DNA from: Aliihoeflea aestuarii
Lineage (GTDB): Bacteria > Pseudomonadota > Alphaproteobacteria > Rhizobiales > Rhizobiaceae
DNA length: 64,000 nucleotides
Direction: 5' to 3'
NCBI RefSeq assembly: GCF_024105665.1
Contig: NZ_JAAAMK010000009.1
Coordinates: 98,528-162,527 of the forward strand
In this document: positions 46,076 to 54,422 of the stretch, one piece after another
Numbering within the stretch: the stretch's first letter is position 1
How the letters are laid out: every line of letters starts with the position of its first letter
Position numbers and translations under genes: made by a program
The notes under the pieces: model-generated
The model's database searches: none
Seen by the model: only the letters and a program-made list of their open reading frames with translations
Told to the model about the DNA's origin: nothing

Positions 46076-46878
46076 GCTCGCCGCGCATCGATGGTGATGC
46101 CGCCGGACGGCGCAAGGACCCGTGGCCCAAGCATCATCAGGTCTACCTCGTCCTGCGGCAGGAAATCGAGGAGGGAACCTTCGCGCCGGACGAGCCGCTG
46201 CCCAACGAGTTCGAACTGGCGGACCAGTTCGCCGTCTCGCGCATCACGGTCCGAAAGGCGATGGAGCGGCTCGATCGCGAAGGCTGGGTGGAGCGGCATC
46301 GCGGACGCGGAACCTTCGCGCGTCGGCCCTCCGGGCCCTCACCTGTCGAGGCGTCCGTTTCCGGCACGATCGAAAACCTGATCGCGATGGGACTGCGCAC
46401 GGATGTTGACGTCCTGTCGCTGGACTACGTGGCTGCTTCCGCCGAAGTCGCCGCCGCGTTGAAAATCCCGGCGGGTGACATGGTGCAGAAGGCCGTGCGC
46501 CTGCGCAGCCTGGAAGGCCGCTCCTTTTCGCATCTCGTGACCTATGTGCCCGAAAAACTCGGCCGCGCCTATGGTGCCGACGAACTTTCGCGCCTGCCGC
46601 TTCTGGTTCTTCTGGAGCAGTCGGGCGTCAAGGCCGGCTCGGCCCGCCAGAGCATATCGGCGACGCTGGCGGCACCGGAAGTGGCAGCGCTTCTCGGCGT
46701 GGAGGCTGGCTCGGCGCTTCTGGCGATCCGCCGCGTCGTCAGCGATGCCGGCGGCCGTCCGATCGAATATATCAAGGGCCTCTATCGCCCCGACACCTAC
46801 GAACATCGAATGACGTTCGAGCGCGGAACGCAGGATGGCGGTCCGTTCTGGGCAGTCGACCGGCAAAGCACATCGTAA
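46072..46878 (+). CDS. GntR-family regulator, HutC/UTRA type
   Basis: 268 residues. A winged HTH (about 20-88; YLVLRQEIEEGTFAPDEPLPNEFELADQFAVSRITVRKAMERLDREGWVERHRGRGTF) is followed by a UTRA ligand-binding domain (about 110-260; FSHLVTYVPEKLG and PIEYIKGLYRPDTYEHRM). The frame is open far upstream; AAGGAGG at 46061-46067 fixes the start at the TTG sharing bases with the leuD-like stop. It sits inside the transport-hydratase-lyase cluster and most likely senses the imported acid or its hydrated form. Confidence 0.88.
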   Translation: MSSPRIDGDAAGRRKDPWPKHHQVYLVLRQEIEEGTFAPDEPLPNEFELADQFAVSRITVRKAMERLDREGWVERHRGRGTFARRPSGPSPVEASVSGTIENLIAMGLRTDVDVLSLDYVAASAEVAAALKIPAGDMVQKAVRLRSLEGRSFSHLVTYVPEKLGRAYGADELSRLPLLVLLEQSGVKAGSARQSISATLAAPEVAALLGVEAGSALLAIRRVVSDAGGRPIEYIKGLYRPDTYEHRMTFERGTQDGGPFWAVDRQSTS

Positions 46879-46903
46879 ATACCAGAAAGGCGAACCTCGC
46901 GAC

Positions 46904-47767
46904 ATGACCACACTTTCCGCTTTGCTCGATTCCGACCGGAACGTCGTTCTTGCTCCGGGCGTCTACGATCCCTTCACGGCGCATCTTGCGACGGAAGCCG
47001 GGTTCGAGGTGCTGTATCTGTCGGGCGCGAGCATCGCCTATACGCGGCTCGGCCGTCCCGATATCGGGCTGGTTTCCATGTCCGAAGTCGCCGAGACCAT
47101 CGCGCTGGTGCGCGACCGCACGCCCGTCCCGTTGATCGTCGACGCCGACACCGGCTACGGCAATGCCCTCAACGTGCAGCGGACCATGCGCGTTTTCGAA
47201 CGGGCCGGCGCATCGGCGATCCAGCTTGAGGACCAGTCGTTTCCCAAGCGCTGCGGTCATCTTGCGGGCAAGTCGCTGGTGTCGGCCGCGGAGATGGGCG
47301 GCAAGATCCGCGCCGCCGTGGATGCACGCGCGAACCGCTCGACGCTCGTCATCGCCCGCACGGACGCGATTGCCGTCGAAGGCTTCGATGCGGCCATGGA
47401 ACGCGCAAATCACTATGTCGAGGCGGGAGCCGACGTTCTGTTCATCGAAGCGCCGCGCAGCCGCGAGCAGATGGTGAAGGTCTGCGAGACCTTTTCATCG
47501 CGCATTCCGCTTCTCGCCAATATGGTGGAAGGCGGCCAGACGCCGATCGGCAGCGCCTCCGAGCTTGGAAAGATCGGCTTCAAGATCGTCATTTTCCCCG
47601 GCGGCATCGTGCGCGCGGTCGTGAAACAGGCGCAGGATTACTATGCCAGCCTCAAGACGAACGGTTCGAACCGGCCTTTCGCGGACCGCATGACGGATTT
47701 CGATGGCCTGAACGCGGCGATAGGAACGGCGGACCTTCTCTCGAAGGGGAACACCTACGAGAGCTGA
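46904..47767 (+). CDS. Isocitrate lyase/PEP mutase-family carbon-carbon lyase
   Basis: 287 residues, TIM-barrel of the ICL/PEPM superfamily. Metal and oxyacid site VDADTGYGNALNV is near 87-99, and the catalytic loop KRCGH near 122-126 carries the Cys used by true lyases (2-methylisocitrate lyase, 2,3-dimethylmalate lyase), unlike PEP mutases. ARTDA, IEAPRS and NMVEGGQTP follow as in PrpB. The start ATG at 46904 begins the family N-terminus; an upstream open frame belongs to the gntR shadow. It probably splits a substituted malate into pyruvate or glyoxylate plus a small carboxylate. Confidence 0.9.
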   Translation: MTTLSALLDSDRNVVLAPGVYDPFTAHLATEAGFEVLYLSGASIAYTRLGRPDIGLVSMSEVAETIALVRDRTPVPLIVDADTGYGNALNVQRTMRVFERAGASAIQLEDQSFPKRCGHLAGKSLVSAAEMGGKIRAAVDARANRSTLVIARTDAIAVEGFDAAMERANHYVEAGADVLFIEAPRSREQMVKVCETFSSRIPLLANMVEGGQTPIGSASELGKIGFKIVIFPGGIVRAVVKQAQDYYASLKTNGSNRPFADRMTDFDGLNAAIGTADLLSKGNTYES

Positions 47768-47792
47768 AGCGCTCGGCGTGCAGAGCTGAGCG

Positions 47793-48350
47793 TCACTCTG
47801 CCTTCGTCAGATCGTAACGCAGGATGACGCCGCCCGTCTTGAGCGGTCGCGCTTCCAGCAGGCTCATGGTCCGGCTTTCGCCGCCCGGCTTGAACAGAGG
47901 CGTGCCGGACCCGCGCACCACCGGGGCGAGGCAGATGCGGTATTCGTCGACGAGATCGTTCGCAAGCAGCGTTTCCAGAAGATCGGCGCTGCCGAAGATA
48001 TAGATGTTCCTGCCGGGCTGCTGCTTCAGCGCCCGGACCGCCTCGGCCACATCGCCCTCGATCGGATGGGCGTTGGTCCATTCGACCCGTGTCCGGCTGC
48101 GTGATGCGATGCGTTTGTCCACCGCGTTCATGAAATCTGCGATCGCGCCCGTCTCGGTGGCCCAGTACGCAGCCATGCCTTCGTATGTTCGTCGGCCGAA
48201 GATCAGGACATCCATGTCCTCGCCCTGATCGAGCGAAAAGCGCTCCAGTTCCTCGCCCCAGACCGTTTCGTGGAAATCGAGCTGCCAGGGGGCTTCACCC
48301 TCGAAATACCCGTCGAGGGTCATCACGTTCCAGGCAATCAGCTTGCGCAT
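47793..48350 (-). CDS. Dihydrofolate reductase/RibD C-terminal-like protein
   Basis: 185 residues of the RibD-C/DHFR-like fold, MRKLIAWNVMTLDGYFEG at the start, LIFGRRTYEGMAAYWATE near 50-68, IYIFGSADLLETLLANDLVDEYRICLAPVVRGSGTPLF near 114-152. These NADPH-binding proteins are common and mostly uncharacterised; some reduce pterins or small ketones. GGAG precedes the ATG at 48350. Its stop faces the lyase stop with 25 bp between. A strong inverted repeat lies upstream. Confidence 0.82.
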   Translation of the reverse strand: MRKLIAWNVMTLDGYFEGEAPWQLDFHETVWGEELERFSLDQGEDMDVLIFGRRTYEGMAAYWATETGAIADFMNAVDKRIASRSRTRVEWTNAHPIEGDVAEAVRALKQQPGRNIYIFGSADLLETLLANDLVDEYRICLAPVVRGSGTPLFKPGGESRTMSLLEARPLKTGGVILRYDLTKAE

Positions 48351-48404
48351 GATGAACTCCGAGCCTGTGATGTCTTCCTCGGTTCGGCCATTCGGCATTC
48401 CTCC

Positions 48405-48442
48405 CGTTGTCGCAGGACAAGCAATCCTATCCTGCGACAACG
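48405..48442. promoter_or_regulatory. 13-bp perfect inverted repeat upstream of the DHFR-like gene
   Basis: CGTTGTCGCAGGA / TCCTGCGACAACG around a 12-nt loop, in the gap between the secDF stop and the DHFR-like start. On neither side is a U-tract present, so a protein-binding operator or a processing hairpin is likelier than a terminator. Confidence 0.55.
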
Positions 48443-48478
48443 AACTGGGCCTGTCGACTGCGGTCATGCCGCTTTACG

Positions 48479-51010
48479 TCACCCTTGCGGCGGCAGCGGT
48501 GAAAGGTCGGTCGTTTGTCGTGCTCCCCGGTGCTGCCACCAATCCCCGAGGAAAAGAAGAATCGGAGCCGCGATGAAGATGGACGATGTGGTCGCGACCA
48601 CAATGCCGAACAGCATCGGTATCGTGAAGCTCGACACGGAATGACCACCCCATATCGTCATCGGCAGAATCGCCAGGAAGGTCGTCATCGAGGTGAAGAT
48701 GCAGCGCGACAGCGTCTGGTTGATCGACATGTCGATGATCTCGCGCAGGCTGCGCCTGCGATTGAGGCGCAGATTCTCGCGCATCCGGTCGTAGACGACG
48801 ACCTTGTCGTTCACCGAATAGCCGATGATGGTCAACAGGGCCGCGATGGCGGTCAGGTTGAAGTCCAAACCGAGAAGGGCGAACAGGCCGACCGTCTTGG
48901 TCGTGTCGAGGATCAGCGTGGCGATCGCGCCGATGGCGAAGTTCCATTCGAAGCGCCACCAGATGTAAGCCAGCATGCCGAGCCCGGCCAGAACCACCGC
49001 GATGATGCCCGACTGGGCAAGTTCGCCGCTGATCTTCGGCCCGACCACTTCGGTGCGGCCGATCGAGGCTGTCGGATCGACCGAGACGAGCGTCGACCTG
49101 ACCTGTTCGACGGCCTCCGTCTGCGCCGCTTCGCCGCCCTGCTGCGGCTGAAGACGGATGAGCAGCCCGTTGTCGCCCCCGACACGCTGAAGGCCGACCT
49201 CTCCCAGCCCCAGCCCGTCGAGCTTCTGGCGGATGAGGCCGAGGTCGTTCGGCGCGGCGGTCGTGGCTTCGACCTGAATGCCGCCGGTGAAGTCGATGCC
49301 GTAGTTCAGGCCCGGATAGATGAACAGAGCGATAGAGCCGAGCGACAGAAGGATCGACACGCCGATGCCGAAGAAACGCGCGCGCATGAAGGAAATGTTC
49401 GTGCTTGCCGGAAGCAGCCTGACCAGCGGCTCCATCGAGATCGTCTTGATCCTGCCGATACGCACCCGCTCCATCATCAGCAGGCGTACAATGGTGACCG
49501 CCGTGAACATGGAGATCATGATGCCGAGCATCATCGTGATCGCGAAGCCGCGGATCGGTCCGGACCCGAAATAGAAAAGCAGCACCATGGCGATGATCGT
49601 CGTCACATTCGCATCGACGATGGTGCTGTAGGCTTGCCTGAAGCCCCGGTCGATCGCAGCAATCGCGCTGACGCCTTTCTTCGCCTCCTCGCGAATGCGT
49701 TCGTTGACGAGCACATTCGCATCGACCGCGATGCCGATACCGAGAATGATGCCGGCAATGCCGGGCAGCGTCAGCGTCGCGCCGATCAGAGTCAGCGCGG
49801 CGAACGTCAGGATCAGGTTCAAAAGCAGCGCCGCATTGGCGATCATGCCCCAGCTTCCGTAGAGCAGGACCATGAATGCCATCACGGCCGCAAGCCCGCC
49901 GACTCCGGCATAGATTCCCATGTGAATGACGTCGGCGCCGAGGTCCGGCCCGACCGTTCGTTCCTCGATGACGGTCAGCGGGGCCGGCAGCGAGCCGGAA
50001 CGTAAAAGGGCCGACAGGGTAACTGTTTCATCGACGGAGAAATTGCCGCTGATCTGCCCGGCACCGCCCATGATCGGCTCACGGATGACCGGCGCGCTCA
50101 ACACCTTGCCGTCGAGCACGATCGCGAACGGCTCGCCGACATGCGCGCTGGTGATCTGTCCGAAATCGCGCGCGCCCGTGCCGTCGAAGCGGAAATCCAC
50201 GATCGGCGCTTTCGTACGCTGGTCGAAAGAGGCGTGTGCGTCTTTCAGATGACTGCCGTCGACGGCGATACGGTCTTCCACGACATAGGTCTGGTCGCTA
50301 TCGGCGGCGGTCAGGATGCTCGCGCCGGCAGGTGCTTTTCCTTGCGCGGTCGCGGGCACGACGAGATGAAACGACATCTTCGCCGTGCTGCCCAGAAGGC
50401 TGCGCAGGCGCGTCGGGTCCTGGAGGCCCGGCAACTGGACCAGGATCCGGTCCGCACCGACCCGCTGAACGCTCGATTCGGCGACGCCGACTTCGTCGAT
50501 GCGGCGGCGCACGATTTCGAGGCTCTGCACGATGGCTTGATCGACCCGCGACCGCATGCCCGCATCGCTGGGTGAGACGGTCACGCCCTGCCCATCCTGC
50601 GTGATCGTCAAGGTGGCGGAACCGGGACGATAGCCGATCCCGCTGAGAGGCTCGCTCATCTGTGCAAGGTCGGTTGCGCCCGACGCTGCGGCTGCATCGT
50701 CGGCGAACCGCGCCGTGACGCCCTCGGCGGTCGTGGTGATCGCTTCAGGCTTCAGGCCGCTGGCGGCAAGCGTGTCGCCCGCCTCTTTCGCCAGTTGCTG
50801 GACCCAGTCGGCCTTCATTGCGCGCTGGTCGACTTCCAGCGTCAGTTGTGACCCGCCTTGCAGGTCGAGACCAAGATTGACCTGGGAATGCGGAAGCCAG
50901 GACGGGAACCGGTCGAGTACCGAATGCGGCAGCACGTCGGGCAAGGCCACGGCAAAGCCGAGCAGGATGACGAGCGCGTAGAACGCCTTCGTCCATTTGG
51001 AGGTTTTCAT
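48479..51010 (-). CDS. secDF: Fused protein-export membrane protein SecDF
   Basis: 843 residues combining SecD and SecF in one chain. N-terminal helix about 8-28, first periplasmic part (VNLGLDLQGGSQLTLEVD) about 40-370, SecD helices with GMAITMMLGIMISMFTA near 500, then SecF beginning FIYPGLNYGIDFTGGIQ near 560 and its helices with TIIGYSVNDKVVVYDRMRENLR near 735. It uses the proton gradient to pull proteins out of SecYEG. The fused form is usual in many alphaproteobacteria. No yajC is visible next to it. Confidence 0.93.
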   Translation of the reverse strand: MKTSKWTKAFYALVILLGFAVALPDVLPHSVLDRFPSWLPHSQVNLGLDLQGGSQLTLEVDQRAMKADWVQQLAKEAGDTLAASGLKPEAITTTAEGVTARFADDAAAASGATDLAQMSEPLSGIGYRPGSATLTITQDGQGVTVSPSDAGMRSRVDQAIVQSLEIVRRRIDEVGVAESSVQRVGADRILVQLPGLQDPTRLRSLLGSTAKMSFHLVVPATAQGKAPAGASILTAADSDQTYVVEDRIAVDGSHLKDAHASFDQRTKAPIVDFRFDGTGARDFGQITSAHVGEPFAIVLDGKVLSAPVIREPIMGGAGQISGNFSVDETVTLSALLRSGSLPAPLTVIEERTVGPDLGADVIHMGIYAGVGGLAAVMAFMVLLYGSWGMIANAALLLNLILTFAALTLIGATLTLPGIAGIILGIGIAVDANVLVNERIREEAKKGVSAIAAIDRGFRQAYSTIVDANVTTIIAMVLLFYFGSGPIRGFAITMMLGIMISMFTAVTIVRLLMMERVRIGRIKTISMEPLVRLLPASTNISFMRARFFGIGVSILLSLGSIALFIYPGLNYGIDFTGGIQVEATTAAPNDLGLIRQKLDGLGLGEVGLQRVGGDNGLLIRLQPQQGGEAAQTEAVEQVRSTLVSVDPTASIGRTEVVGPKISGELAQSGIIAVVLAGLGMLAYIWWRFEWNFAIGAIATLILDTTKTVGLFALLGLDFNLTAIAALLTIIGYSVNDKVVVYDRMRENLRLNRRRSLREIIDMSINQTLSRCIFTSMTTFLAILPMTIWGGHSVSSFTIPMLFGIVVATTSSIFIAAPILLFLGDWWQHRGARQTTDLSPLPPQG

Positions 51011-51073
51011 GAAAAGTTGTCCGTATGGCCGCCGAAGCGGCGACAGTCTCAGGCAGGCTCGCGCCCGCCGCGA

Positions 51074-51433
51074 TCAGGCGCGGACAGAGACTGGAGGTGC
51101 GCGCGGGCGTGCGCGGATCGCCGCAGGAAAGGCCGTGGCTGCGTATTCGAAGCCGACAGGCGCGGTGCCTGCCTTGGACAGGACCAGTTGAACGAGTTCT
51201 GGAAGAAGCGCCGCGTTACCGTCACCGCCACCTGGCGAGGATGTTGAGGCAGACGTCTCAACGACGCTTGCCACGACCGCGAGCGCCTTGAACGAATGGC
51301 CCGCGCCATCGACCTGCTGGACGGATTTTTGAAACTGCGCGGCAGGTGAAGACCAGGCCAACCCGACGCACAGAACCGCGAACGCAGCGATCAGGGCTGC
51401 GGACAGGCGATCCATGGTCAAATGCCGGTGCAT
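51074..51433 (-). CDS. Hypothetical exported or membrane-anchored protein
   Basis: About 119 residues from the ATG at 51433 (MHRHLTMDRLSAALIAAFAVLCVGLAWSSPAAQ). A hydrophobic segment near 9-30 resembles a signal peptide; the rest is low in charge, with a Ser/Gly stretch and no recognised domain. No strong ribosome-binding site. It lies 63 bp before secDF on the same strand. It could be a fast-evolving exported protein or a chance frame. Confidence 0.4.
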   Translation of the reverse strand: MHRHLTMDRLSAALIAAFAVLCVGLAWSSPAAQFQKSVQQVDGAGHSFKALAVVASVVETSASTSSPGGGDGNAALLPELVQLVLSKAGTAPVGFEYAATAFPAAIRARPRAPPVSVRA

Positions 51434-51822
51434 GGCGCTCGGAGGGATACTCTTTTGCCGCCAGACACAAATCTGGCCGTTCAGTTCGCTTTTGTGTGCG
51501 CTCCAAACCACCTGAAATCAAGAGCCGCCACCATTACATATCGTCAATGTGACGTTGCGAACCCGGTATTTGGCATAAACCTTCCAAGCCTCGCACGAGT
51601 TCGCTAAGCTATCTCGCAGATACTCCCGGCGCTGGCTGAAACGACCGAAAAATACGGATCGCGAACCGGATATGACCGCAATTCGAGCGCGAGTTGGAGA
51701 CCGGCACGATCGACGGCGATGTTCTGGGCATCGTGCTCTCGATGGAAAGGCCCGAATTCATGGACGAGGATCTGCGCATCCGGCATCTGCGCCTTGCGGC
51801 AAGGTGCGGATAAAGCTCGGGC
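51434..51822. other. Region without a clear gene; short decayed coding fragment
   Basis: 389 bp. On the plus strand 51682-51813 reads 43 residues (FERELETGTIDGDVLGIVLSMERPEFMDEDLRIRHLRLAARCG) then a stop, with protein-like composition; MTA lies just before it in another frame (51672), as if one base had been gained or lost. There is no ribosome-binding site or complete ORF. The rest of the region, including a lower-GC patch near 51480-51560, shows nothing recognisable. Confidence 0.35.
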
Positions 51823-52671
51823 TCACCCGGCCCACGGCGTACCGACCAGCGGCAGCGGCTCCTGGAAAATCCAAAAGATTTCCGTTTCGCGCGCGCACCG
51901 GAAGCCCTCGAAACATGTCTCCGGCCGTCCGGCCGCCAGCCGCCGCTCGCTGCCGAGGATCAGGGTGAAGAAGCTGTCCCAGTCGACGCAGACGAAGAGC
52001 GAGCCGTCCCCGGCGAACAGCCTTCGCGGCCGAAAGTCCGGGGTGGCCTTTCCCTCGATCCATCTTCCTTCGGACGGAAAGTCATCCAGGCAGATTTGCT
52101 GTGCCGAGTCCGCGTCGAACTCGTCGGCCCAGATGATGCGATCCAGTCCCGCGGCGGTCAGGAAGCGCAGCATGGCTCTTTCCATGACGGGCTGGAACTC
52201 ACCCTCGGTCGGCAGGAAAATCCGTCTTTGCGCACAATGCGCCACAAGCTTTGCGGCACCTTCCGGATCGGCGAATTCGGGACGCAGCGCGCGTATATGC
52301 GTGCGCAGCGCCCGGTTCAACGCCAGGTGATCGGTAAAACCGACCGCCTCGCCCATCTGGCGCCATCCGACCGGCCGACCCCGAATTTTGGCCGCATGAT
52401 CGACCTGATCGGCGTCGATCACCATGTTCTTTCGCTCACCGGCGCGGTGCTCGTCCGCCCATGCCACGATGTCTACCCCGTCGGGAATCTCGGATCGTTC
52501 GACGATGTGCGTCCCATGCTCGCATTGCGCGGGATCGAGACCGTCGATCGTGACGAACGGATGCAGCGCGACGAAGCCGCGATCATAGGCACCGCCATAG
52601 AAGGGCAGGATCGGCGTATCCGCCATTGGCATACGGAACATCCCCTGCTCCGCCAGCGCCGCTATGTTCAT
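51823..52671 (-). CDS. Conserved-looking protein of unknown function
   Basis: About 282 residues, soluble and without signal peptide. FVALHPFVTIDGLDP, ADSAQQICLDDFPSEGRW, GDGSLFVCVDWDSFFTLILGSERRLA and FRCARETEIFWIFQEP look like conserved blocks of a structured domain. The family was not recognised. The frame is open from 52704, but GAGGACCCG directly before the ATG at 52671 favours the shorter start. It follows the frameshifted YwqG-like gene closely, so the two probably formed an operon. Confidence 0.7.
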   Translation of the reverse strand: MNIAALAEQGMFRMPMADTPILPFYGGAYDRGFVALHPFVTIDGLDPAQCEHGTHIVERSEIPDGVDIVAWADEHRAGERKNMVIDADQVDHAAKIRGRPVGWRQMGEAVGFTDHLALNRALRTHIRALRPEFADPEGAAKLVAHCAQRRIFLPTEGEFQPVMERAMLRFLTAAGLDRIIWADEFDADSAQQICLDDFPSEGRWIEGKATPDFRPRRLFAGDGSLFVCVDWDSFFTLILGSERRLAAGRPETCFEGFRCARETEIFWIFQEPLPLVGTPWAG

Positions 52672-52713
52672 CGGGTCCTCTATCGGCATAAAGCCGCCCG
52701 GCATCGAGAACGC

Positions 52714-53615
52714 TCAACTCTGCTCATAGATCACCCAGGCCCGATCGAAGCGGCGCGCCGCCAGATCCTCGTCGCGCAGAAGGAAGTTCACGGAGCCGGG
52801 CAACATGTTGCCGATCGCCTCATCGGGCCGAGTTGGAAGATCAGGCGCCATGCTCCGGCATCCGCAAGCAGGGCCTTCGCCTTCTTTCCCCTGTAGGCTT
52901 TGGATAAGCCGGCATCGATACCGTTTGCGGCAAGCTGGGCCGTGCTTTGCATGCCCTGCTGGATCGCGCGCGGCCAGCCCCCGACCTGATGGCGGTCCCG
53001 CTCGGGCTCCCCCGGCCAGCCGACCTCATCCATCAGCCAGGTGTCATATTTCTCCTTATGCCGGCCGTGCATGCGAGCCTCACTCGTGGCAAGGCTTTCC
53101 ATCAGCATCGAGGTGATCGCCTCGCGCATAGCCAAAGTTGCCGGTTTGAGCATCGCGCCGCGCGCATCGGCGATCTTCGCCAGTTGCTTGGGAAGATCGG
53201 CGCGCACGAGTGCATCTTCGGGCGAGGTATCGTGAATGACCCGGAAGGCTGGGCGGGATGCCGGATCGTATGACGCCGGAAGGCAAAGCAGATCGTAGAA
53301 CAGGTAGAGCCGACCTTCATCGGGCAATGCGGGATCGAAGCCGGCAAGCCGCGACAAGGAGGCAAGGTCGAAATGGGCGATGTTGTCGCGCTCCAGTTCC
53401 TGAAGCGTCACCTGCGTCCAGTCGTCGACGATGTCATTCGCGGTCATCGCGCGATATTGCTCGTCGGTGATCGGGCTGCCGTCCGGATTCTTGCGCCAGC
53501 AGTCGATATATTCCGCATGACCGATGCTGGTGCCGTCGCCCAGCACGACGCCGGCGAAAGCAGAGCGGATCCCATTCTCGACGTCGCGCCTCGCGGCAGG
53601 AATATCCGCCTGCAA
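52714..53615 (-). pseudogene. DUF1963 (YwqG-like) gene with a C-terminal frameshift
   Basis: The frame from 53615 encodes 275 residues and stops at 52788. It contains HQVGGWPRAIQQGMQ near 208 and WRLIFQLG near 255, both typical of the DUF1963/YwqG family. Directly after QLG another frame continues as DEAIGNMLPGSVNFLLRDE and then DLAARRFDRAWVIYEQS with a stop at 52714, which is the normal family C-terminus. One missing base near 52824-52830, in a GGG/CCC run, explains it. The gene may be newly inactivated or the base may be a sequencing error. The function of the family is unknown. Downstream it is followed by the 52671 gene. Confidence 0.75.
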
Positions 53616-53732
53616 ATGACCTCTCCATCATCCTCGACGCCTGAACCTAACCCGGCCAGCCGCTCGCCGAAAACCCGACGGGTTCGAAAATCAATGCGAG
53701 GCGGCCGCGTGAATCTGTAGGCGCACCCTGCG

Positions 53733-54422
53733 TCACAATTCGTCCGCGAAGCGGTATCCGACGCCCGGTTCGGTGCGGATGATCGCCGGCCGAGCGGGGT
53801 CGCGCTCGATCTTCTGGCGGAGCTGGCCGATGAAAACGCGCAGATAGTGCAGATCGTCGCCATGGGCCGGCCCCCATATGGAGGTGAGCAGCGTGCGGTG
53901 CGTGACGACGCGCCCTGCATGGCGGGCGAGCAGGACGAGAAGATCGTATTCCTTGGGCGTCAGCCTGACCGGTTCTCCGTCGCGCGCGACGAGACGGCGC
54001 AGCGTGTCGATCTCGAGGCCATCGACGCAGACGCGCTCCGTTTGCGCATCGGCGCGCAGCCGGTGACGCAGCGCCGTGCGGATGCGGGCCGTCAGTTCGC
54101 CGATGCCGAAAGGCTTTTCGATATAGTCGTCGGCGCCCAGATCGAGCGCGGCGACCTTCTCGCTCTCGCGGTCCCGCGCGGACAGGATGATGATCGGAAC
54201 CGTACTCCAGCCGCGCAGCTTGGCGACGACATCCTTTCCGTCCATGTCCGGCAGGCCGAGATCGAGGATGATTACGTCGGGGGCAGCCGTCGCTGCCGCT
54301 TTCACCGCTTCCGCACCGGTCCGGGCCTCGATCACGTCGTAACCTGCGGCCGTCAAAGCGGGCCGCAGGAAACGCTGAATCTGCGGTTCGTCATCGACGA
54401 CGAGAATGCGATCCGCGCTCAT
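53733..54422 (-). CDS. kdpE: Potassium-responsive regulator KdpE
   Basis: 229-residue OmpR-type response regulator. Acidic DDE near 9, phospho-Asp in VIILDLGLPDMDG near 52, Thr/Ser in IIILSARDRE near 79 and Lys in YIEKPFG near 101. C-terminal winged helix with LTPKEYDLLVLLARHAGRVVTH and YLRVFIGQLRQKIE matches KdpE. It activates kdpFABC at low potassium or high osmolarity. Its ATG overlaps the kdpD stop by 4 nt. Confidence 0.95.
   Translation of the reverse strand: MSADRILVVDDEPQIQRFLRPALTAAGYDVIEARTGAEAVKAAATAAPDVIILDLGLPDMDGKDVVAKLRGWSTVPIIILSARDRESEKVAALDLGADDYIEKPFGIGELTARIRTALRHRLRADAQTERVCVDGLEIDTLRRLVARDGEPVRLTPKEYDLLVLLARHAGRVVTHRTLLTSIWGPAHGDDLHYLRVFIGQLRQKIERDPARPAIIRTEPGVGYRFADEL

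Noticed and set aside
48515..50005. 496-codon plus-strand frame opposite secDF
   Set aside because: Antisense of conserved SecDF motifs, with a typical GC-skew shadow composition.
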